A DNA stretch of 28,587 bases from an uncultured Spirochaetales bacterium (GCA_945947045.1 CAMEXG010000006.1:1-28587), one strand, 5' to 3'; positions 1-7,438 are shown, counted from the first letter of the stretch. Numbers and translations: made by a program. Notes: generated from the sequence alone by a model not told the origin.

Positions 1-595
1 AATAAGAGGAAGTTACAACAGATGCCTTGTCGTCATCTTTGTCTACTATTGCACCAACTCCAATAAAAGACTCCATGTCTTTCAATTTTATCCATTCATC
101 TTTGTATGTAGTCCTTCCCCAACCCAGGGAAAGGTTGGAGTATAAATGGAATCTATCAAAGAAGCTTATATCCATTTCTACCATTAGAAATGGGTTTCTA
201 TAATCAAAGCCATGGATCCAGCTTGATTCCAGGTTGTATTCCTCTTCATTGCTATGGGCATAAAACTCAGGGGAAACTGAAAGGGAGAAGGAGATGTCTC
301 CACCCTCTGAGGAGTGGGAGCCGTTCTCTTTCCTTGCTTTCTCCATTAGTTCCGCTGTCCTTTCTTCCACGGCCCTCCCTTCCAGAAGAGAAAGAATGTT
401 GTCAACTTCGCTTCCGCTCCAAGGCTTAGATGAAGAGGGATGCCCCAAGCCTTCCAAGAGATAGGCTTCTTCAAGCCATGAATAAATTGGAGACGAGAGG
501 GGATAAATATAACTGCCGTTTCCCTTTGCTCCAAGGGATGGAGCAAAGAGAAGAAGCAAAGCCAAGATAAGAATCTTAGTTTTTTTAAAGTGCAT
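1..595 (-). CDS. Exported outer-membrane beta-barrel protein, paralogue of the upstream gene (C-terminus beyond window)
   Basis: Reading the minus strand from an ATG at 595 gives an uninterrupted frame of 198 codons that runs off the left edge, so the C-terminus is missing. It begins MHFKKTKILILALLLLFAPS, a clear signal peptide. The mature N-terminus has a helix followed by a PWS motif (KPWSGSEVDNILSLLEG), which matches the same region of the next gene (GPWSENEIKLMLSFLDE). From about residue 100 the alternating aromatic/polar pattern suggests outer-membrane strands. The start overlaps the stop of the upstream paralogue by 11 bases, so the two are probably translationally coupled. The N-terminal helix plus PWS arrangement recalls Wzi-type capsule-assembly barrels; that assignment is tentative. 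The frame is not obvious to ORF finders because it lacks a stop inside the window. Confidence 0.75.
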   Translation of the reverse strand, partial: MHFKKTKILILALLLLFAPSLGAKGNGSYIYPLSSPIYSWLEEAYLLEGLGHPSSSKPWSGSEVDNILSLLEGRAVEERTAELMEKARKENGSHSSEGGDISFSLSVSPEFYAHSNEEEYNLESSWIHGFDYRNPFLMVEMDISFFDRFHLYSNLSLGWGRTTYKDEWIKLKDMESFIGVGAIVDKDDDKASVVTSSY

Positions 596-2396
596 AACTT
601 ATACCAAGTGTAAGCTGAAGGTCGCTTCTAGGAGAAATGGAAGACAGATTTCCAGGATTCTTGACGTAGATGAAATCTACCGATCCATAGGCCTCCAAGT
701 TGTCAAGAATCTTATAGCCGCCCTTGAGAGTGACGTCGAGAGTATACTCTACGCTGTCTCTACTTCCAGCATCATCATCCTTCTGGTTTTCCGTTACATG
801 GGATGTCGTCGGTGTTGTAGGATTATCTTTTGGATAACTAGGATGCTCATCATCCGGATTGATTCTTGTCCATACTGTCCACTGGTCAAAGGTTCCATGG
901 GCCATGAAGAATACATTTCCACCGATATTCCATTTGCCGTAATCTCTGTAGTCAACTGAGAAGTTGCCCACTATTGCGTCTCCGCCATACTGGTATCCCA
1001 GGTATTCTTCTGTATATCTTACGTTTCCTCCAGTGTTGTAGATGTCTCTCAAAGCCACTACGAAGTTTATACCATACTGGCCTTTCTTCTGGTCCCTGGT
1101 TTCTGAAGATGAGGCCTTTCCACCATCCCTCAAATACAGGAATGGGTCTGTATATACTCCTTCGGCGTTGAACTCGAGGATTCCCTTTTTCATAGCAAGG
1201 GTATATGTTGCTCCAAGCATATAACCCATGGCTGACGGCTCAGCAGGCTTCTCTCCTTCCTTTCCCGGTACATTCTCTCCAGGAAGGATATTCTCATCCA
1301 CCACAATGGAGCCATATACATTAAGTCCACTTAATATAGTCCAGTCCACTTCAAGAGAGAGTATGGAGTTGGAGTGTGCTCTTGTATAAAGGTTATGCCA
1401 AAGCATGGATGGGTTGAAAACGTTCAAATCCAACATGTTGTTCTCATCCATGTACATGATACCCTCAGTCAATACGATGTTTACTTTATCGTCGAAGACT
1501 CTCCATTCCAATCTATGGGCGAACATAAGCTTCAAACCCTTAAGTACTTCTTGTGTCGAAAGACCTGTTTTATCTCCGTTGTAGCCTATTCTATCTGTGG
1601 GTTCTTCATCTCTGTTGATATCCCAATAGTAATAGTAGTTCATTGGATGGGTAAAAGAATCCACAAGGAAGGTATATTTAAAGCTATTGTTGAAAGCTGT
1701 AAACCTTATATTATTGTGGTACTCAAGGTGGTCTCCGATAATAAAGTTTCCTGTTGTGCCTGGTCCCCACCCTAGGTTATATCTTCCCCACATCAACTGC
1801 CAGTTGTCTCCTCCAGCTGCAACATAGGTGTTGTATGGAAAACCGAAATCCAATGTCTTCATTGAGGCAGGTGGAACCATAATAAGGTTTGTAGATAAGG
1901 GAGTAGTTCCAAATACATCCTTTCCGCTTCCGTCTGCCATTATCTTTGCGTTGGAAACATTGAATGTAAAGAATCCATAAAGATTATCTCCAATGAAGGA
2001 ATCAGACTTGATCAAGAGCATAGGCTTTGTGTCTTCCGCCCACATTGCCCTTGTTACAAAATCCTCAGAATTACTGTGGATATATGTTTCAAGATTTGCT
2101 TCAAGACCGAACTTGAAGATATTCTCTTCATGTTCCATTTCGCTTATAACCCAATCGTAGGTTTCTTTCTCGGAGGGTGAGAGTTTATCTTCATCCAAGA
2201 AAGATAGCATAAGCTTGATTTCATTTTCCGACCAAGGGCCTGTGGTAGAAGGTAGAGCATGTCCTTGGGTGATATATAGAGACTTAACTGCATTCCAAAT
2301 ATCAGAATCGACTTCAACAGCCTTCACGCCATTACTGCCGGCAAAGACAGAAGAAAGTGAAAGCAAAACCAATAAAAGTATAAATAACTTCTTCAT
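585..2396 (-). CDS. Exported outer-membrane beta-barrel protein, possibly Wzi/capsule-assembly-like
   Basis: 603 residues, beginning MKKLFILLLVLLSLSSVFAG, a signal peptide probably cleaved after FAG or nearby. Residues about 28-75 form a helical plug-like segment containing GPWSENEIKLML. The rest is rich in Tyr, Trp, Asn and Gly with alternating strands, and the chain ends in TLGISYAL, consistent with a barrel. Length and the helix-PWS start resemble Wzi-type capsule-assembly proteins, but I cannot confirm the family by eye. It is followed at an 11-base overlap by a paralogue, suggesting a two-gene outer-membrane operon. Immediately upstream of the start lies the inverted repeat TTCCAT-n5-ATGGAA (2399-2415), which may be an operator or a translation-control hairpin; only a weak Shine-Dalgarno (TGGAA) precedes the ATG. 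Function could also be a porin or substrate-specific channel. Confidence 0.7.
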   Translation of the reverse strand: MKKLFILLLVLLSLSSVFAGSNGVKAVEVDSDIWNAVKSLYITQGHALPSTTGPWSENEIKLMLSFLDEDKLSPSEKETYDWVISEMEHEENIFKFGLEANLETYIHSNSEDFVTRAMWAEDTKPMLLIKSDSFIGDNLYGFFTFNVSNAKIMADGSGKDVFGTTPLSTNLIMVPPASMKTLDFGFPYNTYVAAGGDNWQLMWGRYNLGWGPGTTGNFIIGDHLEYHNNIRFTAFNNSFKYTFLVDSFTHPMNYYYYWDINRDEEPTDRIGYNGDKTGLSTQEVLKGLKLMFAHRLEWRVFDDKVNIVLTEGIMYMDENNMLDLNVFNPSMLWHNLYTRAHSNSILSLEVDWTILSGLNVYGSIVVDENILPGENVPGKEGEKPAEPSAMGYMLGATYTLAMKKGILEFNAEGVYTDPFLYLRDGGKASSSETRDQKKGQYGINFVVALRDIYNTGGNVRYTEEYLGYQYGGDAIVGNFSVDYRDYGKWNIGGNVFFMAHGTFDQWTVWTRINPDDEHPSYPKDNPTTPTTSHVTENQKDDDAGSRDSVEYTLDVTLKGGYKILDNLEAYGSVDFIYVKNPGNLSSISPRSDLQLTLGISYAL

Positions 2397-2398
2397 GG

Positions 2399-2522
2399 TT
2401 CCATTATAGATGGAATTCTACATGTTGTGTTGAAAAGAAGATTTTCAGAAGCGGCGTTTTTTGAGTAATTAATATGGTGTTTCTGATATTGGATGGAACT
2501 CTTTTAAATCTTATTTCCATCC
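2399..2522. repeat. Paired inverted repeats sharing a TTCCAT/ATGGAA half-site
   Basis: TTCCAT-TATAG-ATGGAA occupies 2399-2415, directly in front of the outer-membrane protein start. A second inverted repeat, GGATGGAA (2491-2498) with TTCCATCC (2515-2522), lies about 90 bases further upstream and contains the same half-site in the opposite arrangement. Two copies of one half-site in a promoter region suggest operators for a dimeric regulator; the first copy could instead be a hairpin over the ribosome-binding site. No regulator is identified. Confidence 0.35.
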
Positions 2523-2780
2523 ATAAAACCATGGACAATCAATACTATCTGGAGAGAAAGAGATGCCAGATTTAAGAAACATGTGGGGCAAAACCTTCAG
2601 GAAAGAAGAATTCCGTTTTATATTGTTTCCATTCTTTATCCATTGCCCATGTATGGGAGGTTGATATAGTATCATCTAGCATTATATGTGATATTATAAA
2701 TGATTACATTCCTAATTAAGAATGATAAGTTTAACATGAAATCAAAAAACAAAATTTTTGCTATATTGCAAAGATTTTTG
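2523..2780. other. Non-coding, AT-rich spacer upstream of the T-box promoter
   Basis: This stretch between the divergent outer-membrane gene and the T-box transcription unit has no ORF with a plausible ribosome-binding site. It is AT-rich and contains scattered TTCCAT-like fragments (around 2630) but no convincing terminator or RNA structure. I see nothing else to annotate in it. Confidence 0.5.
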
Positions 2781-2810
2781 TTGAAATTAAATGGGATTTA
2801 CCTTTATTCT
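2781..2810 (+). promoter_or_regulatory. Candidate sigma-70 promoter for the T-box/acyl-CoA ligase unit
   Basis: TTGAAA (2781-2786) and TATTCT (2805-2810) are separated by 18 bases. The predicted start would be at about 2816-2818, which is exactly at the foot of the T-box stem I, so the position supports the assignment. The -10 match is only moderate (4 of 6). Confidence 0.5.
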
Positions 2811-2815
2811 TGGCT

Positions 2816-3085
2816 AAAGGCTTAGACGAAGAGTGCCTATATGCAAAGACAAGAGAGAGACGGCGGATGGTGGGAGCCGGGGACACTGGCATATATGCTG
2901 TAGCTTCAGAGCTGGAAGGAAGAAAGCGGAAGCAAGTAGAACTTTCCCGATTTTGCCGCGTTAGGGCATAGAAGTTGATGGACTTCGACGAGTGGTCGCT
3001 TAGGCGGCAATTTGAGTGGTACCGCGGGTGTAATGTATGTTCACTCGTCTCAAAGAAAGAATATTCTTTGGGGCGAATTTTTTTT
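2816..3085 (+). promoter_or_regulatory. T-box riboswitch leader (class I, transcriptional) controlling the acyl-CoA ligase
   Basis: All main T-box parts can be found. Stem I base: GGCT 2819-2822 pairs AGCT 2910-2913, then a K-turn-like bulge, then GAAG 2828-2831 with CTTC 2904-2907. The specifier loop has AGTG on the 5' side (2832-2835; canonical AGUA) and TGCTGTAG on the 3' side (2896-2903). The upper helix is TATATGC 2838-2844 with GCATATA 2889-2895, followed by the AGAGAG bulge (2853-2858) and a GGATGGTGGGA distal loop between CGGC and GCCG. A 7-bp stem TTGCCGC/GCGGCAA (2953-2959/3004-3010) encloses a GAAGT/ACTTC hairpin. The antiterminator is TTTGAG 3011-3016, bulge TGGTACC 3017-3023 and GCGGGTG 3024-3030 pairing CACTCGT 3042-3048 and CTCAAA 3049-3054. 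The core GTGGTACCGCGG is the T-box signature. TGGT predicts a tRNA with discriminator A. The specifier is probably GTA (Val) followed by purine G; TGT (Cys) is less likely because tRNA-Cys carries U73. Confidence 0.92.
3046..3085 (+). terminator. T-box intrinsic terminator (alternative to the antiterminator)
   Basis: CGTCTCAAAGAA (3046-3057) pairs with TTCTTTGGGGCG (3064-3075) as 12 bp with two G-U pairs and a 6-base loop, followed by AA and eight T (3078-3085). Bases 3046-3054 are shared with the antiterminator 3' arm, so the two structures exclude each other. Confidence 0.92.
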
Positions 3086-3104
3086 GTCCCTGATGGAGGA
3101 CGAT

Positions 3105-5399
3105 ATGGAAGCATCCATTACAGGTCTTGATTACAAGATTCGTGAGATGGCGGGTAGAATCAAGGATCTTAGAGAGATTGAAGGTCTGACCACATACGAA
3201 ATGGCATCCAAGACTCAGGTTACTAGGGAAGAGTACATAAAATGTGAAAGCGGAGAAACGGATCTTAACTTCACATTTATCTATCGATGTGCATTGGCTC
3301 TAGGCGTGGATGTCACTGATATCATCGAAGGAAACAGCCCTAAACTCAAAAGCATCACTGTCACCAGGCGTGGCGAGGGACAGGAAATCTCCGCTGCCTT
3401 CGGTATGACTTACTTCAATCTGGCCTATTCATTTAAGGGGAGAATTGCAGAACCCTTGTATGTAAAGTGCAAATACGATGAGGATGCTGAACACAACGAT
3501 ATAGAGCTTACCAGACATGACGGACAGGAAATGGATATATGTATATCCGGTAATCTTCTCGTCCAGGTGGGAGAGCATAAGACGACACTTAATCCAGGGG
3601 ACACTTGTTACTTCGACTCTTCCATTCCTCATGGCATGATCGCAGTAGGGGGAGAAGACTGTGAGTTTTACGCTATAGTCCTTAACCCCACCGGCGCATC
3701 TATTCCTGAATTGGATCCCATGAGGTATACACCGGTCGCCAGGGAGATGAAGAGTAAGACTGAAAGACCCGGCATATGGCAGAAGTGGATCGATATAGAG
3801 ACAAGCGGGACAGGAACTCCAACAAAGATTGAATTCAAGAATACTGAAAACTTTAACTTCGCTTTTGATGTTGTGGATGAAATAGGGAAGACACAGCCGG
3901 AGAAGCTTGCAATGCTTCACCTCTCTTCAGATAAGACGGAGAGAAGAATAACTTTCGCCGATATGAAGAAAGAGAGCGCCAGATGCGCCAACTACTTCTC
4001 TTCCTTGGGAATAAAGAAGGGCGACAGGGTCATGCTTATTCTAAAGAGGCACTATCAGTTCTGGTATGCAATGATAGGTCTCAACAAGCTTGGAGCCATT
4101 GCAATTCCTGCATCTAATCAGCTTCTCTCCCATGATATCGAATATAGGATCAATACAGCTGAGATCAGCACAATTATCTGTACAAGTGATGGTGAGTGTG
4201 CTGACGAAGTGGATAAGGCCGCTCCTTCTTGTCCAAGTCTTGTGAACAAACTTATTGTAGGAAAGAAAAGGGAAGGTTGGAGAGATTTCAACGAGGAGTA
4301 TCCTAGATTCTCCTCTTCCTATAAAAGAAGTAAGGATTCTCCCAAGGGAGATGACTTATTGTTGATGTTCTTCACAAGTGGAACAAGTGGATATCCTAAG
4401 ATCGCAGCCCATAACCATAAGTATCCTTTGGGACACTTCCATACAGCAAGGTTTTGGCATGCTACAGATCCAGACGGCTTGCACTTTACTATCTCGGACA
4501 CTGGCTGGGCCAAAGCAATGTGGGGGAAACTCTATGGCCAGTGGCTTAATGAGAGCGCTACATTCGTCTATGATTTCGACCGTTTCCATGCCCAAGACAT
4601 TATGCCCCTCTTTGCCAAGTACCAGATAACCAGTTTCTGTGCTCCTCCTACTATGTTGAGAATGATGATCAAAGAAGATCTCTCCAAATACGATTTCTCA
4701 TCGGTGAGACACATGACTACAGCAGGAGAAGCATTGAACCCTGAAGTATATAGACAGTTTGAGAAGCTTACAGGGCTTCAGATTCATGAAGGCTTCGGTC
4801 AGAGCGAGAGTACTATGATCATCGGAAACCTTATCGGTGAAGGTCATAAGGTGGGATCAATGGGCAAGCCTGCTCCTATTTATAAAGTGTCATTGGTGGA
4901 CGGCGACTGTAAGCCAGTTGCTCCGGGTGAAACAGGAGAAATAGTAATCGATGTATCAAATGGTGCTCCTTGCGGTCTCTTTACCGGATACTATAGAGAT
5001 GAAGAGAAGACAAAAGAAGTGTGGCATGATGGATTTTATCACACTGGAGATACTGCATGGATGGACGAGGACGGCTACTACTGGTATGTTGGTAGAGTGG
5101 ATGACATTATTAAGAGTAGTGGATACCGCATCGGGCCATTTGAGATTGAAAGCGTCATAATGGAGCTTCCATATGTTCTCGAATGCGGTGTATCTGCCGC
5201 TCCGGATCCTGTAAGGGGACAGATAGTAAAGGCATCCATAGTATTGACCAAGGGAACCGAGCCTACCGAAGAGTTGAAGAAAGAGATCCAGAACTACGTC
5301 AAAGAGCATACCGCCCCTTATAAGTATCCTCGTTTGGTTGTATTCAAGGATGAACTTCCAAAGACTACAAGCGGCAAGATCATCAGGTCAAAACTCTAA
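3105..5399 (+). CDS. XRE-type HTH / cupin / AMP-forming acyl-CoA ligase fusion
   Basis: A 764-residue three-part protein. Residues about 12-75 are an XRE-like HTH (MAGRIKDLREIEGLTTYEMA, ALALGVDVTDII). Residues about 95-205 are a cupin (GNLLVQVGEHKTTLNPGD, IPHGM at about 175). Residues about 240-764 are a complete AMP-binding ligase: P-loop TSGTSGYPK near 423-433, HEGFGQSES, YHTGDTAW, GRVDDIIKSSGYRIGP and the C-terminal lysine in TTSGKIIR (K758). TSGTSGYPK is typical of the medium/branched-chain acyl-CoA synthetase group. The reaction would be acid + ATP + CoA to acyl-CoA + AMP + PPi in the cytoplasm. I chose ATG 3105 because GGAGG sits at 3095-3099; a longer frame to 3012 would begin inside the T-box antiterminator and is rejected. 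The DUF3842 gene follows 9 bases later. Expression should depend on uncharged tRNA through the T-box. The substrate is unknown; a branched short-chain acid is my inference. Confidence 0.88.
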   Translation: MEASITGLDYKIREMAGRIKDLREIEGLTTYEMASKTQVTREEYIKCESGETDLNFTFIYRCALALGVDVTDIIEGNSPKLKSITVTRRGEGQEISAAFGMTYFNLAYSFKGRIAEPLYVKCKYDEDAEHNDIELTRHDGQEMDICISGNLLVQVGEHKTTLNPGDTCYFDSSIPHGMIAVGGEDCEFYAIVLNPTGASIPELDPMRYTPVAREMKSKTERPGIWQKWIDIETSGTGTPTKIEFKNTENFNFAFDVVDEIGKTQPEKLAMLHLSSDKTERRITFADMKKESARCANYFSSLGIKKGDRVMLILKRHYQFWYAMIGLNKLGAIAIPASNQLLSHDIEYRINTAEISTIICTSDGECADEVDKAAPSCPSLVNKLIVGKKREGWRDFNEEYPRFSSSYKRSKDSPKGDDLLLMFFTSGTSGYPKIAAHNHKYPLGHFHTARFWHATDPDGLHFTISDTGWAKAMWGKLYGQWLNESATFVYDFDRFHAQDIMPLFAKYQITSFCAPPTMLRMMIKEDLSKYDFSSVRHMTTAGEALNPEVYRQFEKLTGLQIHEGFGQSESTMIIGNLIGEGHKVGSMGKPAPIYKVSLVDGDCKPVAPGETGEIVIDVSNGAPCGLFTGYYRDEEKTKEVWHDGFYHTGDTAWMDEDGYYWYVGRVDDIIKSSGYRIGPFEIESVIMELPYVLECGVSAAPDPVRGQIVKASIVLTKGTEPTEELKKEIQNYVKEHTAPYKYPRLVVFKDELPKTTSGKIIRSKL

Positions 5400-5408
5400 G
5401 GAGAAGGT

Positions 5409-5801
5409 ATGAAGATAGTGGTTATTGACGGACAGGGTGGAAACATTGGAAAAAGAATCGTTGAAGAAATCAAGAGTAAAGGTATTCAATGTGAAGTCTT
5501 GGCAATCGGAACCAATAGTACGGCTACAGCTTTGATGATGAAGGGTGGCGCAGATATAGGGGCTACAGGAGAGAATCCTGTAGTCCTTGCTTCCAGGGAT
5601 GCCGATGTAATCATCGGTCCCATAGGAATTATTATGGCGGACAGCATGTATGGCGAGATCACTCCCAAGATGGCGGAGGCTGTAGGAGCCAGCAAGGCGA
5701 GAAAGATCCTGATTCCTATTAATAAATGTGTGGTTGTGGCAGGAGTAGATGAGAATATGACGATCTCAGATTACATTAAATTAGCTGTCAGTCGCATCTA
5801 A
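5409..5801 (+). CDS. DUF3842 family protein
   Basis: 130 residues beginning MKIVVIDGQGGNIGKRIVEE, a glycine-rich dinucleotide-binding-like N-terminus, followed by repeated Gly/Ala strands (ATGENPVVLASRDADVIIGP) and ending with an IPINKCVVVAGV strand. This matches DUF3842, a small uncharacterised family that I associate with Clostridia. GGAG (5400-5403) precedes the ATG, and the gene starts 9 bases after the ligase stop, so it is in the same T-box-controlled transcript. Role unknown; co-transcription suggests it supports or senses the ligase reaction or its product. The start is secure and the protein appears full length. Confidence 0.85.
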   Translation: MKIVVIDGQGGNIGKRIVEEIKSKGIQCEVLAIGTNSTATALMMKGGADIGATGENPVVLASRDADVIIGPIGIIMADSMYGEITPKMAEAVGASKARKILIPINKCVVVAGVDENMTISDYIKLAVSRI

Positions 5802-6003
5802 TAATAGCGTATATTTTAACTATGCCTATGTTTTCGATAGTATTTATTGGAAATAAAGGCATTAATTATTTCTTTTAATTTAATAGTTGCCTTTTCTCTG
5901 TTTTTGAGTTTTAATTGTAATGAACCACGAAGGTTCATAAAGGAAGGGCATCTTCCACTTAAGTTTTAAGTAGCCACGAAGGCATCAAATTCAAGGACTG
6001 TTT
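5802..6003 (+). other. Intergenic region with nested hairpins between DUF3842 and the ABC operon
   Basis: ATGCCT (5822-5827) and AGGCAT (5857-5862) form an inverted repeat around an inner TATTT/AAATA stem (5841-5855), followed by T-rich sequence; it could be a weak terminator of the ligase operon. The second half holds the hairpin series described at 5920-5983. The ABC ATPase ribosome-binding site AAGGA is at 5993-5997. Confidence 0.4.
5920..5983 (+). promoter_or_regulatory. Four consecutive small hairpins in the ABC operon leader, two with the same ACGAA loop
   Basis: Reading along the plus strand: ATGAACC-ACGAA-GGTTCAT (5920-5938), GGAAG-GGCAT-CTTCC (5942-5956), ACTTAA-GTT-TTAAGT (5957-5971) and GCC-ACGAA-GGC (5973-5983). 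The first and last have different arms but the same closing pairs and loop, CC-ACGAA-GG. Compensated arms with a conserved asymmetric loop point to RNA rather than a DNA operator. They sit 20-80 bases before the ATPase start. This is a candidate cis-regulatory RNA of unknown ligand. Confidence 0.45.
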
Positions 6004-6615
6004 ATGCTTCCTTTATTGTGTCTTGATAACGTTACTGCTGGCTACGGTGAAAAAATAGTAATCAAAGACTTCTCACTTACTGTTAATAAAGGCGATCATA
6101 TTTTGCTTCTTGGTCCCAATGGATCTGGTAAGACGACTCTTTTCCGTCTGATTCTTGGAATCATTCCTCCTATGAAGGGAAAAGTAGAGTATCCAATGGG
6201 GCGCAGTGTTTCATATGCCCGTCAGGATCCTCCTTCTTCTCCTTTTCCAATAAGTGTAGAGGAAGTTGTAGAAATGGGGTTGTGGAAAAGCGGAAGAGAC
6301 AGGGAGAAGTCCATAAATGAAGCTTTGGAAATGACAGATGCACTCAGATTAAAGAAGCGTTTGTTCCACTCTCTCAGCGGTGGGGAGAGACAGAGAGTCA
6401 GTCTCTCAAGATGCCTTGCCCAGAACTCACCCTTGATCCTTTTGGATGAGCCTTCATCGTTTCTTGATAGAGAGAGCAGAGATAGTTTTATTTCATTAAT
6501 GGAGAAAGTGGCGACAAAAGATAGGGCGATAATAGCCATTACCCACGACAGTACTGTAATAGATAGATTAGGTTGGAAAGAAGTGAACTTGGAAAGGAGG
6601 AGAAATAATGAATAG
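6004..6615 (+). CDS. Metal-type ABC transporter ATP-binding protein (ZnuC/TroB-like)
   Basis: 203 residues, an ABC ATPase with every catalytic motif: Walker A GPNGSGKTT (about 38-46), Q-loop in YARQDPP, signature LSGGERQRVS (about 124-133), Walker B LILLDEPSS and switch His in AITHDS. It would power import of a metal or similar small ligand at the cytoplasmic face. The next two genes encode the permease and binding protein, so family membership is supported by context. AAGGA at 5993-5997 supports the ATG. The stop overlaps the permease start by 8 bases. It is slightly short for the group (usually about 230-250 residues), with a short C-terminus after the switch His. Confidence 0.88.
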   Translation: MLPLLCLDNVTAGYGEKIVIKDFSLTVNKGDHILLLGPNGSGKTTLFRLILGIIPPMKGKVEYPMGRSVSYARQDPPSSPFPISVEEVVEMGLWKSGRDREKSINEALEMTDALRLKKRLFHSLSGGERQRVSLSRCLAQNSPLILLDEPSSFLDRESRDSFISLMEKVATKDRAIIAITHDSTVIDRLGWKEVNLERRRNNE

Positions 6616-7438
6616 AGTTATTATGCTTCTCTCCCTCAAACCTATTCTGTATGGCCTCATAGGCATGCTTATCTCAGGTTCAGTTTTCCCTATAGCCGGT
6701 GTAATAATCGTAAGAAACAACTTGATGCCTATGCGTTACATGCTTATGCATGGAGTGATACTGGGGGGTATTATTTCCGTATCCCTTTCTCTTCCCCTGT
6801 TACCCATTACTATTATCCTAAATATCCTTCTTGTATTATTGATGGTGAAGATGGGAAAAGGAAAGAATGGAGGCTTAGGCTCCTCCAGCACAGCCATGAT
6901 GGTTTTTACAATGGCACTTGCATCCCTCTTTTCCCATGTTTCAGGAGTGCCTGCAAAAGATACGCTTGAAGTGTTGTGGGGAAGCCCATTTGCCTTGACT
7001 CTCACTGACTTGTTTATTCTTTTCCTCTTGGCTGTAGCGACACTTATTTATATAACACTATTTTTCAGGCCTTTATCTATGATCTTTTTCGATAAAGAAG
7101 TTGCTATGAGTATGGGTGTAAAAGTGGAACTACATAATACCCTTATGCTATTGATGACCGCCTTGGTAGTATCTGTGTCTATGAAGATGGTGGGAGCCTT
7201 ATTGATCGATACTCTTGTAATACTGCCTGTAATAGGAGCTGGAAAGAGGGCGAAGGGATTGAAGGATCTGTTTATCCGTTCTTCTCTCACAGGCTTCTTA
7301 CTCTCTCTCTCAGGGTATTTTATATCACTATATTTCAATCTTCCCACAAGCGGAGTCTTGGCGATTTTGAGTGTGGGGGCATATTTCGTGGAATCAATAA
7401 TGGAAATAATAACAAATAGGAGAATAAAAAATGCTTAA
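6608..7438 (+). CDS. Metal-type ABC transporter permease (ZnuB/TroC family)
   Basis: 276 residues with about eight hydrophobic segments, the usual size and topology of the ABC-3 permease family. Recognisable features are MRYMLMHGVILGGIISVSLS near the N-terminus and the conserved MVGALLIDTLVILPVIGA segment near residues 192-209, corresponding to the family's VG.LLV..LL..P..A motif. A good GGAGG lies at 6597-6601 before the ATG. It overlaps the ATPase by 8 bases and the binding-protein gene by 8 bases, so the three are one tightly coupled operon. The transported ion is not evident from the permease alone. Confidence 0.87.
   Translation: MNRVIMLLSLKPILYGLIGMLISGSVFPIAGVIIVRNNLMPMRYMLMHGVILGGIISVSLSLPLLPITIILNILLVLLMVKMGKGKNGGLGSSSTAMMVFTMALASLFSHVSGVPAKDTLEVLWGSPFALTLTDLFILFLLAVATLIYITLFFRPLSMIFFDKEVAMSMGVKVELHNTLMLLMTALVVSVSMKMVGALLIDTLVILPVIGAGKRAKGLKDLFIRSSLTGFLLSLSGYFISLYFNLPTSGVLAILSVGAYFVESIMEIITNRRIKNA

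Noticed and set aside
3012..3104. Longer N-terminus for the ligase fusion, beginning in the leader
   Set aside because: The extension translates the antiterminator and terminator. A GGAGG followed by ATG 3105 gives a clean start after the terminator.
2761..3114. 117-residue minus-strand ORF
   Set aside because: It is antisense to the T-box leader; its composition follows the RNA stems and it has no recognisable domain.
5920..5983. Guanidine-II (mini-ykkC) riboswitch
   Set aside because: Two ACG-containing loops are present, but they have five bases rather than the ACGR tetraloop, other hairpins intervene, and the downstream operon is a metal-type importer, not a guanidine exporter.
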